Assembly: GCA_002686705.1 (NCBI GenBank) | Contig: NYYH01000050.1 | Location: forward strand, 3,276 to 24,877 | From: Bacteroidota bacterium | GTDB lineage: Bacteria > Bacteroidota > Bacteroidia > Bacteroidales > F082 | Reading direction: 5' to 3' | Length of the DNA stretch: 21,602 nt | Part shown: positions 15,421 to 21,602 of the stretch, piece by piece | How positions within the stretch are numbered: position 1 is the first letter of the stretch | Layout: every line of letters begins with the position of its first letter | Position numbers and translations under genes: made by a program | Notes under the pieces: model-generated | The model's database searches: none | Told to the model about the DNA's origin: nothing | What the model saw: only the letters and a program-made list of their open reading frames with translations

Positions 15421-15517
15421 ACCGATAAATTTAAAATAAATTTTCATGAAAGCTTACATGTTGCCTTGAATTTTTAATATTATCGGTGTAAATCAACTAT
15501 GCCGATAACGTATTCGG
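15421..15517. promoter_or_regulatory. Cluster of CCGATA/TATCGG motifs between the GNAT and argS genes
   Basis: ACCGATAA at 15421-15428 is the inverse of TTATCGGT at 15480-15487. A third copy, CCGATAA (15502-15508), opens an imperfect 16-bp palindrome ending in TCGG (15502-15517). TATCGGTGTAAATC and TATTCGGTGTATC are near direct repeats. The rest of the 256-bp intergenic region (15399-15654) holds only the argS promoter. The arrangement looks like operator sites or a long stem, perhaps for the minus-strand operon. No protein can be named. Confidence 0.35.
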
Positions 15518-15623
15518 TGTATCTGGACAATGTGTGATGGGTTACTGGTTTAAAATACAAATCTCAATTCGCATAGGTTTTTGATCAACCCGCTTAAAAA
15601 ATATTCTCAGCTGGTTTTTTTTC

Positions 15624-15631
15624 TACTTTTG
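15624..15631 (+). promoter_or_regulatory. -7 promoter box for argS
   Basis: TACTTTTG matches TAnnTTTG exactly and lies 23 nt before the argS ATG. It is preceded by a T-rich stretch with no clear TTTG at -33. Confidence 0.6.
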
Positions 15632-15654
15632 CACTCAGAAAATTCTTCGATCAG

Positions 15655-17442
15655 ATGATTGACCAAATACTTACAAATACTTTACATAAAGCTGTTTTAA
15701 ACCTTTATGGGCAAGAACTTCCAGGTAAACTTGCACAGGTTCAAAAAACGCGACCTGAGTTTGAAGGCGACTTTACTGTTGTTGTTTTCCCATTGCTAAA
15801 AATATCTAAGAGTGGACCAGAAAAAACGGCAGAGGATATTGGCAATTACATGGTTAATAAACTATTTGAAGTCACGGAATATAATATTATTAAAGGGTTT
15901 TTAAATCTGGTAATATCAAATAATTATTGGATAGACTTTTTCAATCAAACTCTTAATGATAATAATTTCGGCCGTCATAACGAAAAAAGCGGTGATCCTA
16001 CCGTTATTGAATTTTCATCCCCAAATACAAATAAACCTCTCCATTTAGGTCATATTAGAAATAACTTACTTGGTTGGTCAGTCTCTGAAATATTAATAAA
16101 TAATGGTCAGAATGTTAAAAAGGTGAATCTTATTAATGATAGAGGTATTCATATCTGTAAGTCAATGGTTGCCTGGCAAAAATGGGGTAATAATTCTACT
16201 CCAGAAAGTTCGAACAAAAAAGGCGATAAACTTGTTGGCGATTTTTATGTTCTTTTCGATAAAAAAAATAAAGAGGAAATATCAGTTCTTATCGATGAAG
16301 GAATTGAGATTGATAAAGCGACCAATAATACGCCACTTTTAAATGAGGCAAAACAAATGCTGAAGGGTTGGGAAGATGGAAATAATGAAATAAGAGATCT
16401 GTGGAGCACTATGAACCAGTGGGTTTATAAGGGTATGGATGCTACTTACAACAGAATGGGTATTGATTTCGACAAAATATATTATGAGTCTGAAACTTAC
16501 TTACTTGGCAAAAAACTAGTTGAGGAAGGACTTAAGAAGGGTATCTTATTTCAAAAAAACGATGGCTCAATATGGTGTGATTTATCTGAAGATGGACTAG
16601 ATGAGAAACTGCTTATCAGAGCTGACGGCACATCAGTATATATGACTCAGGATTTAGGAACCGCTCAACTACGCTATGATGATTATCATCCATCAGAATT
16701 AATATATGTTGTTGGAAACGAACAAAACTATCATTTTGATGTCCTTAAACTGATATTACAAAAGCTTGGCAGAATCTGGGCTGAACATATTCATCACCTT
16801 AACTATGGAATGGTTGAACTTCCATATGGTAAAATGAAATCAAGAGAGGGAACTGTTGTAGATGCTGACGACTTAATGGATGAGATGTATGCAACTGCTG
16901 TTAAAACATCCGAAGAACTCGGTAAGTTTGATGACTTTACTAACGAAGAAGCAGTTGAACTTTATAATATGATTAGCTTAGGTGCGTTGAAATATTTTAT
17001 TCTTAAAGTTGATCCAAGAAAAACCATGACTTTTAACCCTGCCGAGTCAATTGACTTTAACGGTAACACCGGGCCATTCATTCAATACACTCACGCACGA
17101 ATCAGATCAATAATAAGAAAATCAAAAAAAATTAATATTGAGAGTAATCAAAATATTAATGCTGAATATAATTTTGAACCTAAGGAAGTATCAGTTCTGA
17201 AATTATTGCACGATTATCCTGGTATCACAAAACAAGCAGCTGTCAGCCTAAGCCCTGCCCTTGTTGCCAATTATGCATATGAGCTTGCTAAAGAATATAA
17301 CCAGTTTTATCATGAAGTTGTTATTCTTAAAGAAACCGAAGAAACTAAGAGAAACTTCCGTGTAGCACTTTCAAAATTAACAGGAAATACATTAAAATCA
17401 TCAATGGCTTTGTTAGGAATTCAAGTACCTGAAAGAATGTAA
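15655..17442 (+). CDS. argS: Arginyl-tRNA synthetase
   Basis: A cytosolic class I aminoacyl-tRNA synthetase that charges tRNA-Arg. The 595-aa protein has the N-terminal Arg-specific additional domain (about 1-90). The HIGH signature is seen as HLGH (130-133) in PNTNKPLHLGHIRNN, TQDLGTA follows in the core, and the KMSK-equivalent loop is KMKSREGT (393-400), the relaxed form common in ArgRS. It ends with the helical DALR anticodon-binding domain (about 470-595) and the characteristic C-terminal GIQVPERM. Length is standard. The ATG at 15655 is the only sensible start and follows a -7 box. rlmD follows 53 nt later in the same direction and may be co-transcribed. Confidence 0.96.
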   Translation: MIDQILTNTLHKAVLNLYGQELPGKLAQVQKTRPEFEGDFTVVVFPLLKISKSGPEKTAEDIGNYMVNKLFEVTEYNIIKGFLNLVISNNYWIDFFNQTLNDNNFGRHNEKSGDPTVIEFSSPNTNKPLHLGHIRNNLLGWSVSEILINNGQNVKKVNLINDRGIHICKSMVAWQKWGNNSTPESSNKKGDKLVGDFYVLFDKKNKEEISVLIDEGIEIDKATNNTPLLNEAKQMLKGWEDGNNEIRDLWSTMNQWVYKGMDATYNRMGIDFDKIYYESETYLLGKKLVEEGLKKGILFQKNDGSIWCDLSEDGLDEKLLIRADGTSVYMTQDLGTAQLRYDDYHPSELIYVVGNEQNYHFDVLKLILQKLGRIWAEHIHHLNYGMVELPYGKMKSREGTVVDADDLMDEMYATAVKTSEELGKFDDFTNEEAVELYNMISLGALKYFILKVDPRKTMTFNPAESIDFNGNTGPFIQYTHARIRSIIRKSKKINIESNQNINAEYNFEPKEVSVLKLLHDYPGITKQAAVSLSPALVANYAYELAKEYNQFYHEVVILKETEETKRNFRVALSKLTGNTLKSSMALLGIQVPERM

Positions 17443-17495
17443 TGCATTATACTTGGTATCACAAATAACAAATCACCAAATACAATTCTCAAATT

Positions 17496-18923
17496 ATGTC
17501 ACGCAGAAAACAACCACTTCCACTTTTTGAACACCTTGAAATAATTGATGCCGGAGCTGAGGGCAAATGTATTGCCAAAGTAGATGAAAAAGTAATATTT
17601 GTTCCATTTGCATCCCCTGGGGATATTGTAGATGTACAGGTTACTAAAAAAAGAAAATCATATCTTGAAGGAAGTATAACTAAATTTCATACGTATTCTG
17701 ACCAACGATCAGATCCTCGTTGTTCACACTTCGGGTTATGTGGTGGATGTAAATGGCAACATATCACATACAATAACCAACTGGCTAATAAACAAAAACA
17801 GGTAAAGGATAATTTCGATCGTATAGCAAAAGTACCCGTTGCGGAATTTCTCCCAATTATTGGTGCGGATAACGAGTACTATTACCGCAATAAGTTAGAG
17901 TTCGCATTTTCTGATAGAAGATGGCTAACAAACATGGATATTCCTAAGGAAGAAGGTGGTCCGCAAAATACTAATGGTCTTGGTTTTCATTTACCCGGTA
18001 GATTTGATAAAATTCTAGATATTGATCATTGTTATCTTCAAAAAGATCCATCAAATGATATACGTATGGCGATTAGGAAATATGCCATTGATAATAACCT
18101 TGACTTCTATAATGTTAGAAATCATGAAGGTTTATTACGTAATTTGATAATTCGCACTTCTTCAACAGGTGATTTAATGGTAATCCTTGTGTTTAGATAC
18201 GACGATCTTGACATAGCCCAGATGTTGCAAACAATTAGTGATAAGTTTCCAGAGATTACATCCTTGATGTATGTAATTAATGAAAAACAAAATGATACTA
18301 TCTGGGATCGTGATATTAAATTAGCCAATGGAAAACCATATTTACTCGAGGAGATGAAATCTCCGGATGCTAATACTAGTTTAAAGTTTAAAGTTGGACC
18401 GGTTTCATTCTATCAAACAAATCCTGACCAGGCATTCAAATTATACAAACTAGCATTTGATTTTGCTGGTTTCAAAGGAAATGAACTTGTTTATGACCTA
18501 TATACCGGAACGGGTACAATAGCAGCATTTATTGCAAGTTCAGTTAACAAAGTTATTGGTATTGAATATATTGTAGAAGCAATAGAAGGCGCAAAAGAAA
18601 ATGCTGCAATGAATAATATTGATAACATCGAGTTTTTTGCCGGCGATATCGTAAAAATACTTACTCCTGAGTTTATATCACAAAATGGAAAACCCCATAT
18701 TATTATTACCGACCCACCCCGAGTCGGTATGCATGAAAAAGTAGTTAAGCAGATATTAGTTTCTGAGCCTGAAAAAATTGTTTACGTCAGCTGCAATCCT
18801 TCAACTCAAGCAAGGGACATCGCTTTATTATCAGAGAAATATGATGTGTTAAAATCGCAAGCTGTGGATATGTTCCCTCAAACACATCATGTAGAGAATG
18901 TTGCATTATTGGTTAAACGATAG
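17496..18923 (+). CDS. rlmD: 23S rRNA (uracil-5-)-methyltransferase RlmD/RumA family
   Basis: It methylates C5 of a uridine in 23S rRNA (U1939 in the E. coli enzyme) using S-adenosylmethionine. The 475-aa protein starts with a TRAM RNA-binding domain (about 8-66). Four cysteines for an iron-sulphur cluster follow: Cys76, Cys82 and Cys85 in CSHFGLCGGC, and Cys179. The methyltransferase domain has YDLYTGTGT (333-341) for SAM binding, DPPR (406-409), the nucleophile Cys433 in VSCNP and the C-terminal FPQTHHVENVALL. All key residues are present. Which uridine is modified cannot be settled from sequence, because RlmCD-type dual enzymes are related. Confidence 0.9.
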   Translation: MSRRKQPLPLFEHLEIIDAGAEGKCIAKVDEKVIFVPFASPGDIVDVQVTKKRKSYLEGSITKFHTYSDQRSDPRCSHFGLCGGCKWQHITYNNQLANKQKQVKDNFDRIAKVPVAEFLPIIGADNEYYYRNKLEFAFSDRRWLTNMDIPKEEGGPQNTNGLGFHLPGRFDKILDIDHCYLQKDPSNDIRMAIRKYAIDNNLDFYNVRNHEGLLRNLIIRTSSTGDLMVILVFRYDDLDIAQMLQTISDKFPEITSLMYVINEKQNDTIWDRDIKLANGKPYLLEEMKSPDANTSLKFKVGPVSFYQTNPDQAFKLYKLAFDFAGFKGNELVYDLYTGTGTIAAFIASSVNKVIGIEYIVEAIEGAKENAAMNNIDNIEFFAGDIVKILTPEFISQNGKPHIIITDPPRVGMHEKVVKQILVSEPEKIVYVSCNPSTQARDIALLSEKYDVLKSQAVDMFPQTHHVENVALLVKR

Positions 18924-18944
18924 AATTTTATTTCTGGTGACAGG

Positions 18945-18973
18945 ATTAGGACAAGCATGAAATTTATCCTAAT
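18945..18973. terminator. Bidirectional hairpin terminator between rlmD and aroK
   Basis: ATTAGGA (18945-18951) and TCCTAAT (18967-18973) form a perfect 7-bp stem with a 15-nt AT-rich loop. It lies in the 71-bp gap between convergent genes, the normal place for a shared terminator. It lacks a pronounced T-run on either strand. Confidence 0.5.
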
Positions 18974-18994
18974 TATGGTTGTTACTAATTACTA

Positions 18995-19501
18995 TCAAAT
19001 AGATTTTATCCTTTTCAGAAGTTCGTCTAAATTAAATGAAATCGCAGGAACAGATATAGTTGCCTGAGAATAATATGGAATTCTGTCAATAAGCTTCTCT
19101 TTGATAAAATCAGTTAGCTCATTCTCAGGCTTGTAAACAACTAATGGTCTTTTCTGTTTTGAATTTTGCAAGCGATGTAATATTGCATTCTCATTCATAT
19201 CGAGATATACACTGATTCCATTTCTATTAATTTGATACATAGCATCTAAGTAGCAAGGCATCCCTCCCCCGGTTGAAATAACGTAATTATTAAGATTAAA
19301 AGTTGATTTTAACACATCATGCTCTAGCTTTCTGAAAAGTTTTTCACCATATTTTTCAAAAAATGTATTAATACTTACTTTATACTTTTTTTCAAACGTA
19401 GCATCAGTATCAAGAAATTCCCAACCCAACCGCGACGCAAGTTTCTTTCCAGCAGTGCTTTTACCAACTCCCATAAAACCTATTATATAAATCCTTTTCA
19501 T
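18995..19501 (-). CDS. aroK: Shikimate kinase
   Basis: It phosphorylates shikimate to shikimate-3-phosphate with ATP in the aromatic amino-acid pathway. The 168-aa P-loop kinase has Walker A GFMGVGKST (8-16), the shikimate-binding DTD (31-33), Arg57 in LFRKLE, the GGG motif (78-80) in STGGGMP, and the lid Arg118 in KRPL. Length and motif order are standard. It begins 4 nt after the coaE stop, so the two are very likely co-transcribed and translationally coupled. Confidence 0.95.
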   Translation of the reverse strand: MKRIYIIGFMGVGKSTAGKKLASRLGWEFLDTDATFEKKYKVSINTFFEKYGEKLFRKLEHDVLKSTFNLNNYVISTGGGMPCYLDAMYQINRNGISVYLDMNENAILHRLQNSKQKRPLVVYKPENELTDFIKEKLIDRIPYYSQATISVPAISFNLDELLKRIKSI

Positions 19502-19505
19502 TAGC

Positions 19506-20096
19506 CTAAAGTTGGTCGGAGATAAGTTTCTTATGAATTAAGTTTACTTGGGGAATTAGAAAATTCTTACCATCGTTGTAAACCACGAATTGTGAGAGCT
19601 CGCATTTAACTTTATCACTTAGTTGATTTGCCATTCGCTCTCTAACCAATTCTTCCGTAGTATTATCACGTTCCATAACACGTTTAATTCGTATATCAAG
19701 TGGAGCTGATACGTTTATAACTACATCAAATTTCTTCTGAAGGTTGTTCTCAAAAATAATAGCAGCTTCGTGTATTGTATATATTTCACTATTGTGGTTA
19801 CTACACCAATTATTATATTTTTCTAGTACTATTGGATGAATTATACTATTAACTATTTTTAAAGCCTCTTTGTCATTAAAAATAATTGAAGCTACTTTTT
19901 TTGTATCTATCTCGCCTTTAGGATTTAAGATAACATTAGAAAATATCGATATCATCTTGTCTTTAACCTCATTCTCGCCATACACTTTACGGGCCTCTGA
20001 ATCAGCATTGAAAATTGAAATTCCAAATACACTGAACATACTAGCCACTATGCTTTTTCCACTTCCAATATTACCAGTTAAAGCAACCTTTTTCAT
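19506..20096 (-). CDS. coaE: Dephospho-CoA kinase
   Basis: It performs the last step of CoA synthesis, ATP-dependent phosphorylation of dephospho-CoA. The P-loop LTGNIGSGKS lies at residues 6-15 when the start is taken at the ATG at 20096. FNADSEAR, IIHPIV and the lid-region Arg residues (IRIKRVMERD) follow. An upstream in-frame ATG at 20129 would add 11 residues before the first beta strand, which CoaE proteins do not have, so I prefer 20096 (196 aa). Upstream, only a near-match -7 box (TAAACTTG, 20150-20143) is present. An IS110 element lies immediately upstream in the same direction. aroK follows 4 nt downstream. Confidence 0.93.
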   Translation of the reverse strand: MKKVALTGNIGSGKSIVASMFSVFGISIFNADSEARKVYGENEVKDKMISIFSNVILNPKGEIDTKKVASIIFNDKEALKIVNSIIHPIVLEKYNNWCSNHNSEIYTIHEAAIIFENNLQKKFDVVINVSAPLDIRIKRVMERDNTTEELVRERMANQLSDKVKCELSQFVVYNDGKNFLIPQVNLIHKKLISDQL

Positions 20097-20242
20097 GTGT
20101 ATATAATTCGTTAAATGTTTTAATTTCAATTAATTAAAAAATCAAGTTTAAGAGATTAAATTTTCATGTGCGTACTCCCTTCTTAAAAAAAGAAATGGTA
20201 ACAACGGTTGGTGCTTAAACTTGAGTGCCAGATTTCTTCTGA

Positions 20243-21531
20243 CTAAGTCAATTTCATCTGCGAGATGCTAGGCTTCTCAGTAAAAAAACGACCTTTTATT
20301 AAATTATCTTCTGCGCTAAAGTCATAACCAAGATCTTTTAACTTATTTAAGTAATTCTTGATTTGTTTCTTTTTACGCTTAGTGTTGTTGTGCAGTTTTG
20401 GTTCTTTATATGGCTCTTTGTTTTTTATGACATGATATGCAGCAATAATTATTTTGTGCCCCACGGCAACAAGTGCTTTCTTTTTACCACGTCTTGTAAC
20501 TAGACCCTCATATTTGCGTTTTAAAAAACCGTCTTTTTTTCTGGTTGCCGCCCAACCACATTCAACCAGCGTGCTTTGCAAGTATTTGTTTCCGTGAACT
20601 GTCCTTGCTACTTTTTTTTTCCACCTGTTTCATTGTTACCAGGACTCACTCCAGCCCAACTGCTTAAATGTGTTTCATCAGGAAATCTTGTCATATCAAC
20701 ACCAATCTCACTAATAATGCTAATAGCACTTGCTTTTCCTACCCCATCGATGGTTTGTAAAAAATCAACTTCAACCTGGTAGGCTTTTGTAGCTTCATCG
20801 ATTTCCGATTCAATACGCTCTATAAGCCGCTCTTTGTCTGCAATGCTGTCTTTATGTAATTGAAGCATAAAACGGTGATGTTTGGTTATTCTGCCTTCCA
20901 ATGCAAGGCGGAATTCTTTTCTGCTAACTTTTATCTTTCCATGATAAAACTTCATTAGTTCATCAATATCTGTTTTTCCTGCAATAATACTATTGATGAT
21001 TTTAGCTCCAACAACACCGTTGACATTAGTTAATACACTAGACAATTTTATGTTAGCATCTTCAAGTATTTTAATAATGCGGTTCTTCTCACTTGAAGCT
21101 TGTGCTACAACTTTTCTCTTGTAACGTACCAAATCGCGAAGTTCTCTAATCTCAACAGGAGGTATAAAACTGCCCTTAAGTAAACCGCTTAATAATAGCT
21201 TGCTAAGCCATCGGCTGTCTTTCTTGTCAGTTTTATGCCCGGGTACATTCTTAACATGTCGGGCATTGACTAGGATTACTTCTAAATCTGTTTCTAAAAC
21301 ATTAAAAACAGGCTTCCAGTAAACACCAGTACTTTCCATTGCTACATGTGTGACTTTTTCTTTTTTGCACCAATCTCTCAAACTTTTCAAAGAACTTGTG
21401 TAAGCATTGAACTCCCTGGTCTCCAGTTTATCATTGCTTTTTCGTATTGTGGCCGTGATAAGATCTTTATGAACATCTATACCGCAGCCAACTTTTACAA
21501 CCTGTACGAATGAAATTTCTTCTTTTTCCAT
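20243..21531 (-). CDS. IS110-family DEDD transposase, two frames joined at an A9 slippery run
   Basis: A RuvC-like DEDD recombinase that would move the IS. The first frame (21531-20608, 307 aa) has the DEDD residues Asp19 (GIDVHK), Glu66 (MESTGVYW), Asp102 and Asp105 (TDKKD), a coiled region, and the start of the Transposase_20 domain (DGVGKASAISIISEIG, SSWAGVSPGNN). It stops at TAG 20610-20608, right after nine A residues (20620-20612). A -1 shift on A AAA AAG (20617-20611) continues as VARTVHGNKYLQ into the second frame (to 20243), restoring the conserved GNKYLQSTLVECGWAA and giving 429 aa, near the family length. Either programmed frameshifting or loss of one A explains it. The Ser usual in the NNES motif is Thr here. 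Confidence 0.85.
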
Positions 21532-21538
21532 TTTATGT

Positions 21539-21567
21539 TAACTTTATGAGACAATGTCACAAAGTTA
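21539..21567 (-). promoter_or_regulatory. Transposase -7 box inside a leader stem-loop
   Basis: The minus strand reads TAACTTTG (21567-21560), a perfect TAnnTTTG box, 28 nt before the transposase ATG. The same bases form one arm of a TAACTTT/AAAGTTA stem (21567-21561 with 21545-21539) around an inner GAC/GTC hairpin. A TTTG at -33 is lacking within the element, as would fit a promoter completed only at a junction (inference). Confidence 0.5.
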
Positions 21568-21602
21568 CCCACAATATTCATTCTCGGTTGGTGTGCTATT
21601 TT

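Larger units (their letters stand above)
20205..21602 (-). mobile_element. IS110-family insertion sequence (right part may extend past the window)
   Basis: It is defined by its transposase and by flanks without genes. A 9-bp direct repeat, CGGTTGGTG, occurs at 20205-20213 and 21585-21593, on either side of the transposase. These could mark the element ends or core, but IS110 elements normally carry 100-300 nt of non-coding bridge-RNA DNA, and only about 70 nt is left before the window ends. The true outer boundary is therefore uncertain and may lie beyond 21602. No terminal inverted repeats are evident, as usual for the family. Confidence 0.6.

Noticed and set aside
20097..20129. Upstream ATG of coaE at 20129
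   Set aside because: It would put 11 extra residues before the first beta strand of the P-loop fold; the ATG at 20096 gives the standard N-terminus.

Overview
The window looks like a chromosomal stretch of a low-GC member of the Bacteroidota, probably the Bacteroidales/Marinilabiliales side. Several genes are preceded by the Bacteroidota -7 promoter box TAnnTTTG, some with TTTG about 20 nt upstream. The protein content also fits this phylum: paired rhomboids downstream of mutL, a Bax-like glucosaminidase lipoprotein, a DUF2279 protein and a hybrid sensor kinase with Cache and PAS domains. No phage, plasmid, CRISPR or known defence genes are visible. The accessory material is one IS110-type element at the right end and a repeat array at the left end.

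Left end (1-1475): three and a partial copies of a 103-114 bp hairpin-rich tandem repeat lie next to tRNA-Met(CAU) on the minus strand. fabI (enoyl-ACP reductase, minus) follows, divergent from an aldehyde dehydrogenase gene.

2862-8220: a small membrane protein gene and mutL, two rhomboid protease genes and a membrane-anchored endonuclease/exonuclease/phosphatase-family gene form a likely co-directional operon, with a strong promoter before the small gene.

8221-12706: a secreted Cys-type glutathione peroxidase gene converges on a glucosaminidase lipoprotein gene with shared stop bases. After a divergent intergenic region comes a sensor kinase locus with a very long structured leader. The kinase reading frame is broken by one in-frame TGA but otherwise runs on in the same frame.

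12707-15654: a likely minus-strand operon of GNAT acetyltransferase, mltG (peptidoglycan lytic transglycosylase that terminates glycan strands) and a DUF2279 membrane protein. A motif-rich intergenic region separates it from argS.

15655-20096: argS and rlmD (plus) converge on coaE-aroK (minus) across a bidirectional hairpin terminator. These are housekeeping genes for translation, rRNA modification, CoA synthesis and the shikimate pathway.

20200-21602: an IS110-family transposase is split in two frames exactly at a nine-A run. The run contains an A AAA AAG slippery heptamer, so it is either programmed -1 frameshifting or a homopolymer indel. The element runs close to or past the window end.

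The items most worth checking are the IS110 frameshift site, the roughly 245-nt kinase leader with its overlapping mini-ORFs, the lone nonsense codon in the kinase, and the tandem hairpin repeats beside the tRNA. I do not see a complete, clearly novel multi-gene system.
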